Source: Pseudoalteromonas rubra (GTDB lineage Bacteria > Pseudomonadota > Gammaproteobacteria > Enterobacterales > Alteromonadaceae). Taken from it: a stretch of DNA of 64,000 bases. Under the pieces are notes generated by a model, which saw only the letters and a program-made list of their open reading frames with translations, ran no database searches and was not told where the DNA came from. Location of the stretch: positions 1 through 64,000 of the forward strand of contig NZ_PNCI01000017.1 in assembly GCF_005887095.1 (NCBI RefSeq), in the 5' to 3' direction. Within the stretch, counting starts at the first letter, position 1. Each line of letters begins with the position of its first letter. Positions 56,309 through 64,000 of the stretch are shown here, piece after piece. The position numbers and the translations under genes were made by a program.

Positions 56309-57461
56309 GCGTGACACTGCCTCTGGACAGCACAAGGGTGGCTATTAAAGCGGCCACCACCACAGGTATGCTCCACAGATTAAGCGTCTGCCAGCCCATC
56401 GTCGCTTCCAAAAATCCAGCACTCAGTGAGGATGCCACCACCATGCTGAAAACCAGAAACTCATTGCAGGCTTGTGCCTTGGCACGCTCCTGCGGCGCAT
56501 ACGTCTGACTGACCAATTGCGTGGCGCTGATGAACATAAAGTTCCAGCCTACACCAAGGGCAAATAAGGCCAGTAAAAAATGCCAGTGACTCACGCCCAG
56601 CAGGTTAATACCAGCACTGGCCAGATACAACACACAGCCCAACAGGATCATGACTCTGGCACCATAACGTTCAATGAGTTTGCCAGTAAAGAATGACGGC
56701 AGAAACATGCCCAGTACATGCCACTCAATCACCAGCGCAGAATCCGCCAGATCAAATCCATGACGATGCATAGCCAGCGGCGTCGCCGTCATCAAAAAGT
56801 TCATCACGGAATAACTGATCATGGCCACCAGCACCGCCAGCTGAAACTGCTTCTGTGCCACGATTTCTTTCAGGGTCCGGGCGGGTGCTTCAGTGGTATG
56901 TGGATCCACCTCCGTAAAGCGTACACACTGCAACAGCAATAAGGCGAGCACATACAAGCCACTGAGTGCCACAAAGGAATTGGCATAATTCAATGCCGGG
57001 TACACCTCGTTCACCCAAACGGCCAGGTTCGGCCCCAAAACTGCTGCGACGACACCACTGGCCATAATGATCGAAATGGCCGTGGCGGGCTTATCACTCG
57101 CTTCTATGGCAGCAAATCGATACAAGGTGGCAAACCCAATACCGATTCCAATCAAAGTGGTCGCCACACAAAACAGGGCAAAATGGCTTTCTCTGAGCGC
57201 CCAGACACCCAGCAAGGTGCCGCTGATCCCGACCAGATTACCCAGTGAGAAGCCCAGTCTACGACCGGTTTTAGCCATGATCAGCGAGGCCGGAATCGTC
57301 GCCATCAATAACCCAGCCATCTGCATAGCTACAGGCAAAGTGGTCAGGGCGGCCGACGGGCTGAGCAGCTGCCCCACCAGCGCAGAGATGGTCACCAGCA
57401 GAATATTTCCTGTGGTGATCAGGCCCTGACAGCAGGCCAGCAGCAGGACATTTTTATTCAT
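56286..57461 (-). CDS. MFS transporter
   Basis: This 391-aa inner-membrane protein has about 12 hydrophobic helices in two halves and a short charged loop in the middle (residues about 185-205), the layout of drug- or metabolite-type major facilitator family members. The loop after helix 2 holds MAKTGRRLGFSLG, the MFS motif A region. The substrate is unknown. It is coupled to the upstream lipoprotein gene, whose stop is three bases before this start (TAAGCGATG), so the two probably serve the same process. The 3' end overlaps the convergent hypothetical gene at 55514-56308. Confidence 0.9.
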   Translation of the reverse strand: MNKNVLLLACCQGLITTGNILLVTISALVGQLLSPSAALTTLPVAMQMAGLLMATIPASLIMAKTGRRLGFSLGNLVGISGTLLGVWALRESHFALFCVATTLIGIGIGFATLYRFAAIEASDKPATAISIIMASGVVAAVLGPNLAVWVNEVYPALNYANSFVALSGLYVLALLLLQCVRFTEVDPHTTEAPARTLKEIVAQKQFQLAVLVAMISYSVMNFLMTATPLAMHRHGFDLADSALVIEWHVLGMFLPSFFTGKLIERYGARVMILLGCVLYLASAGINLLGVSHWHFLLALFALGVGWNFMFISATQLVSQTYAPQERAKAQACNEFLVFSMVVASSLSAGFLEATMGWQTLNLWSIPVVVAALIATLVLSRGSVTPTRLPAG

Positions 57462-57464
57462 CGC

Positions 57465-59243
57465 TTACTCTGAGGCACCTTCGTTGTCTGCTGCTGTGCT
57501 CTCGGCCTTCTTTAAACGCTCAAGATAACTGGCAATAAATTCTTCGTACTGTTTTTGCATTTGTGCGATGTTGATATCCACTTCACTGTGCCAGCTTTGG
57601 CCCAGATCTGACGTACTCACTATCTGCCCCTGATCACACAAAAAGTAAAGGGTGTTTTGCGACGTTAGCTCAGGTAATAAAGTGTGGCAGTTTGCTTTAA
57701 GCGGGCCCTGCTGTTGCCAGCCACTGGCCTGGTCAGTACCTGGTTTCAGCGTGATAATTTTGTGGGTACGTTTGGTCTGAGTGGCCGACTTCTGCAAACT
57801 GGTACTCACCAAAGTACCATCAGATAACACCGCCGCCAGACTCATGTCATGTTTATTGTAACTCAACAAAGTACTGCCACGTTGAATTTTCTGCCAGCTC
57901 TGGCCATGATCAAAGCTCACCAAGGGATCGCCATAACCATCCCATTGACTTACCTCTACGCCCAACAAAACGCCACTCTTCAGTTGAGTAAAGCGCTTAA
58001 ATGACTTGTATTTTTTAGCTTGCCATTGTTGTAATGCCACATCATACCAATACAGTTTATTGTCGTTGATAATCTTCAAGTTGCCGGCTTGGTCAAAAAA
58101 CGCGAATAGGCCACCGTTTTGTACCCAAAATGTTTGACCTTGCTTCTTTTTGAATTGCCCAATTTGCTGCCACTGTTCAGCAGCGCTGCCAAACTTGTAG
58201 ATGGTATGTAGCTTGTCTGAGCTTGTTAAAGCATATCCAACCTGCGAATGAGTCCCCATCCAAACAATCGCCTCTTTGGCACTGACGGGCGCATGATTCG
58301 TCCAGCCTTCTGGTGTTTTTTCAAATAATTGACCACGTTCACTTCCCACCAATAACTGACCGTTTAGTTCCATCGCTGACAGAAGTTCGCTGTCTGTCGG
58401 TAAATTATACTGCTGCCACCTTCGATCAGAAACGAGCCTGAGCTGACCAAACTTTGCAAGTACTGCGTTATAATCGGCCCCCTTGATCGAGACCGCTTTA
58501 TTTCCGTATGCATTATCTCGCGACAGCGCCCCCAATGAATCTCTGATGGGATCGAGGATATCTTGCTGCCACCCTAGCGGATTAGAGAAATCAACCGACA
58601 TACTCAGATTAGCATAATGCTCGCGAACAAACGTTCCCAGCTCCGTCGAGGTTTTAAGCCGCGTGACATAGGCTTTTTGTTTTGAAGATTGACTCCAGAA
58701 GCTGTCATTTTTAATGTTCAGTAGTGGCTGAAATACCACAGAGCCCAGATCAGTAAAGCGACCTTTTGCCACCTTAAATTCCCCAGCAGAGGAAAGAACT
58801 GGCATACTGACCCATGACACCACATTACCGTCGTTATGGTAGCTATACAGCTGCACGATGGCATAGTCACCCTCTGGAACCGCACCGACAAAAACCTGAC
58901 TGGATTCAGTACCATGTGACCTTGCACTCAGTGTATAAACATCGGGATCCCAGTCAACCTTGTCTTCATCGATTGGCTTGCCCTTTGCCTTAGTTTTTGC
59001 CTTTGCAATGGCTGCCTGCTTGAGTGCTTGTTGGTTATCCAGACGGACAACTATCACTTCCCCCCACTCTCGGTGCCATGGTGCCAAGCGCTCAGTGTTA
59101 TTGATCACTTGCACTGCAATGACGCCCTGACCCGCAGCAAGAGGTTGATCTGCACTGATACGCGTTTGCTTTATCGACGTTGTATTACAGGCACTCAGTA
59201 ATAAAACGCTTAGGATGGTTAAAAGAAGGGATAGATGCTTCAT
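57465..59243 (-). CDS. Lipoprotein with Asp-box propeller-like repeats
   Basis: This 592-aa protein has a lipoprotein signal with lipobox LLSAC at residues 15-19. The body is beta-rich and contains at least two Asp-box repeats (SFDHGQSWQKI and STSDLGQSWHSEV), the pattern of BNR/sialidase-type propellers. Other segments (WMGTHSQVGYALTSSDKLHTIYKFG) fit propeller blades. No sialidase catalytic residues are clear, so it may be a structural or binding propeller like those of assembly factors. The last 40 residues are a charged helix (Gln/Glu/Lys). It is transcribed just before the MFS transporter and translationally coupled to it. Confidence 0.75.
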   Translation of the reverse strand: MKHLSLLLTILSVLLLSACNTTSIKQTRISADQPLAAGQGVIAVQVINNTERLAPWHREWGEVIVVRLDNQQALKQAAIAKAKTKAKGKPIDEDKVDWDPDVYTLSARSHGTESSQVFVGAVPEGDYAIVQLYSYHNDGNVVSWVSMPVLSSAGEFKVAKGRFTDLGSVVFQPLLNIKNDSFWSQSSKQKAYVTRLKTSTELGTFVREHYANLSMSVDFSNPLGWQQDILDPIRDSLGALSRDNAYGNKAVSIKGADYNAVLAKFGQLRLVSDRRWQQYNLPTDSELLSAMELNGQLLVGSERGQLFEKTPEGWTNHAPVSAKEAIVWMGTHSQVGYALTSSDKLHTIYKFGSAAEQWQQIGQFKKKQGQTFWVQNGGLFAFFDQAGNLKIINDNKLYWYDVALQQWQAKKYKSFKRFTQLKSGVLLGVEVSQWDGYGDPLVSFDHGQSWQKIQRGSTLLSYNKHDMSLAAVLSDGTLVSTSLQKSATQTKRTHKIITLKPGTDQASGWQQQGPLKANCHTLLPELTSQNTLYFLCDQGQIVSTSDLGQSWHSEVDINIAQMQKQYEEFIASYLERLKKAESTAADNEGASE

Positions 59244-59477
59244 CGCTATTCCTGTTTATTATATTTGAGACATTCAATTGTCGTTGATTTTTAGCAGTCT
59301 ATTATGCCATAGCAATTGAACAAGGTAATGGTAAGTTGTATAAATTTTGGTTACGTGCAGGTTAAAGTCCAGCGCTTCGGTAGGTGAAGGTGTTAAAGGC
59401 ATATTTTGCGATATGCCCCAGAAAACCTGAGCGTTTGCTCAGCTTGCGCTAACCAGATCAATGTTCGGGTAACCAAG

Positions 59478-59708
59478 TCACTCAGCAGGCGCACTCACAC
59501 GACACTGATTCGCCTGTTCATAACAACGCTGAATGCACCGTGCCTGAAGCGGATCGGCGCTGACATAGTCATCCTGACAGCGCTGCACACAGGCACGCTC
59601 ATTATGCTCACATGTAAGGACGATGCCACCCCCATGGGTACTGAGCTGACCCTGACAGCCAGTCAACAGCCCAAGGAATGCAATCAAAACTAATCCTTTA
59701 GCCACCAT
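59478..59708 (-). CDS. Small Cys-rich lipoprotein
   Basis: This is a 76-aa product from the ATG at 59708 (GGAAG upstream); a GTG at 59723 is also open. A lipoprotein signal ends at the lipobox LLTGC near residue 18. The mature part of about 58 residues has a twin CX3C pattern (ACVQRC and RCIQRC, 13 residues apart) plus two flanking Cys, one before (LTCEHN) and one after (NQCRV). That predicts a disulfide-bonded helical hairpin in the envelope. The function is unknown. It follows yaaA on the same strand, 15 bases after its stop. Confidence 0.7.
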   Translation of the reverse strand: MVAKGLVLIAFLGLLTGCQGQLSTHGGGIVLTCEHNERACVQRCQDDYVSADPLQARCIQRCYEQANQCRVSAPAE

Positions 59709-59723
59709 GGTTAAAACTTCCAC

Positions 59724-60503
59724 TTAGTTTTGCTCAGCGCGCAAAAACACCGGCTCACTGGCTTTTTGAGTGGCTTCTTCACTGTAGTAGTAGCCCGCCA
59801 CATCAAACGCTTTTAATGCCTCCGGCGACTCGACCTGGTTGTCCAGAATGTAGCGCGCCATCATGCCGCGGGCTTTTTTGGCATAGAAACTGATGACCTT
59901 GAACTGACCATTTTTGCAGTCTTTGAACACCGGCGAGATGATCTCGGCGTTCAGTGCCTTTTTGTCTACCGCTTTAAAGTATTCATTTGATGCCAGGTTG
60001 ATCAACACCTGACTATTAGTCGCTTCCAGCGCTTCGTTGAGTTTGTCGGCAATGATACGGCCCCAGAATTCATAGAGGTTTTTACCGCGCGGATTATCCA
60101 GCTTAGTGCCCATTTCAAGGCGATACGCTTGCATCAGATCAAGCGGTTTCAGTACACCATAAAGGCCAGACAAAATACGCAAATGCTGCTGTGCATAGTC
60201 CAGTGTTGCGTCATCCATACTTGCCGCATCCAGGCCGGTGTACACATCGCCATTAAATGCCAGCACAGCCTGCTTGGCATTATCCGGGGTAAAAGGCTGC
60301 GCCCAGTCGGCAAAGCGCGCCGCATTCAGACCTGCCAGCTTGTCGCTGATCTTCATCAACGTGCCTATCTGTTGCGGTGATAAGTCACGACACACGTGGA
60401 TCAATTCTTCACTGTGTGTGAGCAGTTCGGGCTGGGTAAAACGCGCGGTGTGCGCCGGAGTATCATAATCGAGATTTTTTGCCGGGGAAACGAGAGTGAT
60501 CAT
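59724..60503 (-). CDS. yaaA: Peroxide stress protein YaaA (DUF328)
   Basis: YaaA binds DNA and limits iron-dependent damage under hydrogen peroxide stress in E. coli. This 259-aa protein begins [16 protein letters not shown] and contains [25 protein letters not shown] and [17 protein letters not shown], all characteristic of the family. It is normal in length. The gene is divergent from tal across 299 bp, and the region between holds promoters for both but no gene I can support. Confidence 0.94.
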   Translation of the reverse strand: MITLVSPAKNLDYDTPAHTARFTQPELLTHSEELIHVCRDLSPQQIGTLMKISDKLAGLNAARFADWAQPFTPDNAKQAVLAFNGDVYTGLDAASMDDATLDYAQQHLRILSGLYGVLKPLDLMQAYRLEMGTKLDNPRGKNLYEFWGRIIADKLNEALEATNSQVLINLASNEYFKAVDKKALNAEIISPVFKDCKNGQFKVISFYAKKARGMMARYILDNQVESPEALKAFDVAGYYYSEEATQKASEPVFLRAEQN

Positions 60504-60802
60504 GGCCTGCCTATTGACTTAACTATTGATAAATGTCAATTTCAACACTATCCCCCGGTGAGCGCAAGCGCAATATTCTGCGGGGGTTCGACACTGCTTG
60601 CCCAGTTGCTGGCAGACCAGCCTGTTTGCAGTTCGTCACACAGTTCTCCGACTGACGAAGTGCACCCGCATCCAGCATTCGGATTTTCTCGTGAAGCGAC
60701 CTCGCAAATACGGACATATGACCTATTCACACAGGTCACGGTAATGCAACATAGGAAAAGTAGACTTTTTGACACGCTGCTATGAATTGGAATGAGGACA
60801 GC

Positions 60803-61753
60803 ATGACTTCAGCATTAGATAGGCTAAAACAGCATTCATCTATCGTCGCCGACACCGGAGATATCGAGGCAATCCGTAAACACCAACCGGAAGATGCCAC
60901 CACTAACCCGTCTCTGCTTTTAAAAGCAGCCGAGATGCCTGCTTATCAGGATTATCTGAAAGCGGCCTGGGATTACGCCAAAAGTCAGCATGACGACGCG
61001 GCACAACAACTGGAACTGGCTTGTGATTACTTTGCCGTGCTGATTGGTAAAGAGATCGCCAATATTGTACCTGGCTATATCTCAACCGAAGTCGATGCAC
61101 GTTTATCGTTTGATACCGAAGCGACCATTGCCAAAGCACAGCAGTTACTGGCGCTGTATGAGCAGCTGGGTGTCAGCAAAGACAAGATTTTAATTAAAAT
61201 CGCATCTACGTGGGAAGGCATTAAAGCCGCAGAAGCGCTGGAAAAGCAAGGCGTGAAGTGTAATCTGACTTTGCTATTCAGTCAGGCGCAGGCCCGTGCA
61301 TGTGCCGATGCTAACGTGTTCCTGATCTCGCCATTTGTTGGCCGTATTCTGGACTGGCACGTCGCCAATGGCCTGGAAAAGCCGACCGATCCACTACAAG
61401 ATCCAGGCGTACAGTCTGTACGCAGTATTTTTGAATTCTACAAACGTCATGGCTACAACACAGTTGTGATGGGTGCCAGCTTCCGTAACACCGGCGAGAT
61501 TATCGCACTAACAGGCTGTGACAAGCTGACTATCAGCCCGGCACTGTTAGAAGAGCTAGGTGAGTTGCCTGCCACAGAGGACTACTTACTGGATAGCGAT
61601 TATGAGGTTACAGCGAAGCCTGCACCATTAAGTGAAAGCGAATTCCGCTGGTTGCATAACCAGGATGCCATGGCCACTGAAAAGCTGGCTGAAGGTATTC
61701 GTTCATTTGCGGCAGCTCAGGAAACTCTGGAAGCGCGCTTTAAAGCCTTGTAA
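60803..61753 (+). CDS. tal: Transaldolase
   Basis: Transaldolase moves a three-carbon unit between sugar phosphates in the non-oxidative pentose phosphate pathway. The ATG at 60803 (GAGGA five bases upstream) gives 316 aa, the length of E. coli TalB (317); an in-frame ATG at 60782 adds seven residues without a better signal. Motifs: [12 protein letters not shown] near the N-terminus, [12 protein letters not shown], the Schiff-base lysine in [11 protein letters not shown] (near residue 130), [16 protein letters not shown] and GRILDWH. A terminator follows. Confidence 0.96.
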   Translation: MTSALDRLKQHSSIVADTGDIEAIRKHQPEDATTNPSLLLKAAEMPAYQDYLKAAWDYAKSQHDDAAQQLELACDYFAVLIGKEIANIVPGYISTEVDARLSFDTEATIAKAQQLLALYEQLGVSKDKILIKIASTWEGIKAAEALEKQGVKCNLTLLFSQAQARACADANVFLISPFVGRILDWHVANGLEKPTDPLQDPGVQSVRSIFEFYKRHGYNTVVMGASFRNTGEIIALTGCDKLTISPALLEELGELPATEDYLLDSDYEVTAKPAPLSESEFRWLHNQDAMATEKLAEGIRSFAAAQETLEARFKAL

Positions 61754-62065
61754 GCATATCGCTTCCAGCGCTCATCAACTATGCGAAAAACGCCACCTTA
61801 TGTGGCGTTTTTTATTCCCTACGATTTATTTGTCTGGCTCATCGGCCCTCTACCCGCCAGCGCTTTGTTTTCCTGACTTGCGCATAACTTGAAGCAAATT
61901 TGAGCTTCATCAAACTGTCACCTGCTTTTAACCTGACGGACACATTTTTATTTTACTTTTCTCTTGTCTGTGGTATACCAGCATTACTTGAAGTGTGTTT
62001 TTCATTCAAATTGGGTAATGCGTAAACACAAATCTTTGAGGTTAGTACATCAATAGGAGAAATTC
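61754..62065 (+). other. 312-bp gene-free stretch after tal
   Basis: This stretch contains the tal terminator at 61788-61812 and the promoter region of the DUF3545 gene. I see nothing else I can support in it. Confidence 0.6.
61788..61812 (+). terminator. Intrinsic terminator after tal
   Basis: A 9-bp stem AAACGCCAC/GTGGCGTTT with a 5-nt loop is followed by further T residues. Confidence 0.9.
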
Positions 62066-62257
62066 ATGGATAGCCTAGACGATTTTATTTCAACACTAGA
62101 AAGTCCTGCACCAAAGAGAAGAACCTCATCTAAAGGCAAAAAAAGAAAGTGGCGTGAAATTGAAGCGCTGAAAGACAAACAACGCCTGCGTAAGGAATTG
62201 GAAGAACTGGACATATTCGCAGACAGCATCGATCTGGACGAGCTTGACTTTATTTAA
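62066..62257 (+). CDS. DUF3545 family small protein
   Basis: This 63-aa protein has an acidic N-terminus (MDSLDDFI), a basic centre (KRRTSSKGKKRKWREIEALKDKQRLRKEL) and an acidic C-terminus, with the KRKWREIEALKD core that marks DUF3545 proteins of gammaproteobacteria. The function is not known. The basic helix suggests nucleic-acid or ribosome contact, which is inference. AGGAG lies nine bases before the ATG. It is convergent with ung, sharing the terminator between them. Confidence 0.85.
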   Translation: MDSLDDFISTLESPAPKRRTSSKGKKRKWREIEALKDKQRLRKELEELDIFADSIDLDELDFI

Positions 62258-62260
62258 CGA

Positions 62261-62287
62261 AAAAGGCGCATTGAGCGCCTTTTTTTG
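62261..62287. terminator. Bidirectional intrinsic terminator
   Basis: The stem AAGGCGC/GCGCCTT with a 5-nt loop is flanked by A on one side and T on the other, between the convergent DUF3545 gene and ung. It should work in both directions. Confidence 0.9.
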
Positions 62288-62301
62288 TTTTTGAATCCGG
62301 C

Positions 62302-62961
62302 TCAGACTTGCCAGTTGATGGGCGTTTTGCCCATGTTTTGCAATAGCGTATTGGTTTGCGAGAAGTGCTGACAGCCAAAAAAACCACGATGCGCTGACAA
62401 CGGAGACGGGTGAGGTGCGTGCAGCACGTGATGACGTTGCTGGTCAATCGCTTTGCCTTTCTTTTGCGCATGCGCGCCCCACAGCAAGAAGATAACCCCT
62501 TCGCTGTGTTGGTTAAGCTGTGCAATCACGGCGTCAGTAAAGCGCTCCCAGCCGAGATGTTTGTGGGAGTGTGCCTGTCCCTGCTCCACCGTCAGTACGG
62601 TATTGAGCAGCAGTACGCCTTGCTCAGCCCAGGGCAGCAAATAGCCGTGGTCAGGGATCTGAAAGCCCGCGATGTCTTGCGCCAGTTCTTTGTACATGTT
62701 GGCCAGCGACGGTGGTGCCTTAACGCCTGGCAACACAGAGAAACACAGTCCGTGAGCCTGATTAGGTCCGTGGTAAGGGTCCTGTCCCAGGATCACGACT
62801 TTGACCTGATCAAAAGGGGTCGCCTTGAACGCCTCAAACACCTGCTCCTGAGGTGGGTAGACGGTCACGCCCTGTGCCCGACGCTCAGCAACATAGGTTA
62901 GGGTGTCCTGAAAATACGCTTGTTGTTTTTCGTGCCCAAGCACGTCACTCCAGGTTGTCAT
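62302..62961 (-). CDS. ung: Uracil-DNA glycosylase
   Basis: Ung removes uracil from DNA at the start of base-excision repair. This 219-aa family-1 enzyme has the water-activating motif [13 protein letters not shown] (near residue 60), the uracil-binding [10 protein letters not shown] region (near 115) and the DNA-intercalating loop [11 protein letters not shown] (near 183). It is normal in length. The ATG overlaps the stop of the upstream BtuF-like gene by four bases (ATGA), so it is probably co-transcribed with cobalamin genes. Confidence 0.97.
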   Translation of the reverse strand: MTTWSDVLGHEKQQAYFQDTLTYVAERRAQGVTVYPPQEQVFEAFKATPFDQVKVVILGQDPYHGPNQAHGLCFSVLPGVKAPPSLANMYKELAQDIAGFQIPDHGYLLPWAEQGVLLLNTVLTVEQGQAHSHKHLGWERFTDAVIAQLNQHSEGVIFLLWGAHAQKKGKAIDQQRHHVLHAPHPSPLSAHRGFFGCQHFSQTNTLLQNMGKTPINWQV

Positions 62962-63842
62962 GTTTGTTTTCCAGCGGTTGTGAGTTTCTGATAGTAAGTT
63001 CGCGAAGCGTCAAGTCTATCACATAATCCGCTCAGCCCTTCAAGCACCCGACTGGTATATCGGTGTAATAGATCAGCATTCACTTCAATGTATTGCTGAT
63101 GCTTGGCCGCCGGGATTTCTGGCCAGTTGTGCCAGTCAATTTTTGGCTGTGCTTTTTTGGATTTTTCCTGCGGGATCACTATCACCTGTGGCTTAGTATG
63201 TAGCACGTTTTCGATACTGATCTGCGGATATGCCGTGGTAGCATCGGCAAACACATTACTGGCACCGCACACCTCCAGGGTTTGATGGATCCAGGTGGTG
63301 CCATTGACTGTCATCATAGGCGCAGGCCATAACTGATAGAATACAGATACAGGCGTGGCTGAGCGATAACGTTTCTGTAATTTTGCCAGACCTTGCTCAA
63401 AGCGCCGAGCAACCTGCTCAGCGTTTTCTTCCAGTGCGGTTAACTGACCCAGCCAGCGCAGCGAATCAGGGATCTGTTGTAAGTCTTTGGTTTTGCTGTA
63501 CACTACTTTGATGCCAAGCTGTTCAAGCTTCTCCAGGTCGGCTTGTTGATTGCCCCCCTGCCAGGCAATCACCAGATCGGGCGACAAAGCCAGCAACTTC
63601 TCCAGTGCAATACCATGAAAGCCGCCAATACGGGGGATCTGATTGGCCTCTGCCGGATAATCCGCATACTCCACGGTGCCGACGATGCGCTCTCCTGCCC
63701 CAATGGCATATAAGTTCTCGACAATATGTGGTGCCAAAGCCACAATCCGTTTGGCAGGCGGCGCGGAGCTATCATCTGCGCTCGCTGATATCGCAGTCAA
63801 CAAGAACACCAGGCTCAGCCAGATGATAAGAACCTTGTTCAT
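62958..63842 (-). CDS. btuF: BtuF-like periplasmic cobalamin-binding protein
   Basis: BtuF binds vitamin B12 in the periplasm and delivers it to the BtuCD importer. This 294-aa product from the ATG at 63842 has a signal peptide (about 1-23) ending SASAD, then [25 protein letters not shown], a helical-backbone binding-protein fold with [14 protein letters not shown] and a second lobe (WLGQL..., [19 protein letters not shown]). These match the BtuF/FecB family. A cobalamin ligand is supported by the adjacent cobO gene, whose stop overlaps this start by one base (TGATG); a haem or siderophore ligand is less likely. btuCD are not in view. Confidence 0.85.
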   Translation of the reverse strand: MNKVLIIWLSLVFLLTAISASADDSSAPPAKRIVALAPHIVENLYAIGAGERIVGTVEYADYPAEANQIPRIGGFHGIALEKLLALSPDLVIAWQGGNQQADLEKLEQLGIKVVYSKTKDLQQIPDSLRWLGQLTALEENAEQVARRFEQGLAKLQKRYRSATPVSVFYQLWPAPMMTVNGTTWIHQTLEVCGASNVFADATTAYPQISIENVLHTKPQVIVIPQEKSKKAQPKIDWHNWPEIPAAKHQQYIEVNADLLHRYTSRVLEGLSGLCDRLDASRTYYQKLTTAGKQT

Positions 63843-64000
63843 CAAAAGTCGAATCCTTTTTGTGCTTTGATCCCCGCTTCAAACGCGTGTTTCACATTGC
63901 GCACCTCACTGACGGTATCGGCCAGCTCAGTCAGACGACGATGTGCACCACGGCCGGTGATGATCACCGACTGCATCGCCGGACGATTTTCCAGCGCCTC
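63842..64000 (-). CDS. cobO: Cob(I)yrinic acid a,c-diamide adenosyltransferase, C-terminal part
   Basis: Only the last 52 residues and the stop are in the window; the 5' end lies beyond 64000. The frame reads [20 protein letters not shown], then [19 protein letters not shown] and stop. This is the conserved C-terminus of CobO/BtuR, the ATP:corrinoid adenosyltransferase that makes adenosylcobalamin. The stop shares one base with the start of the BtuF-like gene, so a cobalamin uptake and activation operon is likely. Confidence 0.9.
   Translation of the reverse strand, partial: EALENRPAMQSVIITGRGAHRRLTELADTVSEVRNVKHAFEAGIKAQKGFDF

Noticed and set aside
60504..60802. Small genes in the yaaA-tal divergent region
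   Set aside because: Several short frames overlap each other, none has a ribosome binding site, and the region must hold two promoters.

Overview
The window looks like a chromosomal segment of a marine gammaproteobacterium of the Alteromonadales, most likely a large-genome Pseudoalteromonas. This is inferred from the PomA/PomB sodium-type flagellar stator, the trmN6|srmB divergent pair, DUF3545, the tricorn-like S41 peptidase, the protein sequences overall, and REP- and MITE-type repeats of a style seen in that group. No database search was possible. There are no rRNA genes, tRNA genes, CRISPR arrays or complete prophages.

Layout. (1) 1-8931: a minus-strand polymorphic-toxin locus. A Sec-exported 2476-aa SpvB/FG-GAP/RHS protein ends in a Tae4-like peptidoglycan-amidase tip and is followed by an exported candidate immunity protein and a REP-like repeat. 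(2) 9063-20340: an SDR oxidoreductase, a tricorn-like protease, an Lrp-family regulator divergent from putA, tyrP with a TyrR-box-like operator, and a lipoprotein. (3) 20341-24557: a 162-bp MITE-like element, a small membrane protein, a 24-aa ORF with a strong ribosome binding site, pomAB, then xseB-ispA. (4) 24769-32190: dxs, an MscS-like channel, a soluble MgtE-like protein with a full MgtE, deoC-deoD and a membrane protein. (5) 32306-34566: three tandem tail-collar (Mdp-like) paralogues, two of them preceded by the same 23-bp element. (6) 34799-49536: a truncated Y1/RAYT transposase with GTAG-type REP hairpins, then a second polymorphic-toxin operon. That operon has a 477-aa exported partner, a 3707-aa RHS giant with a different tip, and an overlapping cytosolic immunity candidate. 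An XRE regulator is divergent from it. (7) 49594-64000: an HExxH protein, trmN6|srmB, an ATP-grasp plus N-formylglutamate-amidohydrolase/DUF1704 operon, an MFS transporter coupled to an Asp-box lipoprotein, yaaA, tal, a DUF3545 protein, ung, a BtuF-like protein and the 3' end of cobO.

The most unusual material is the pair of RHS systems. They share an architecture and a junction motif but carry unrelated tips, one exported-target and one cytosol-target. Each toxin/immunity unit ends at copies of the same REP-like repeat. The second candidate of interest is the ATP-grasp/FGase-DUF1704 gene set, which looks like a peptide-ligation and hydrolysis pathway of unknown product.

Start codons were moved where an upstream TTG/GTG extension was less likely than an internal ATG with a better ribosome binding site or family match. 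These shifts are stated in each entry.
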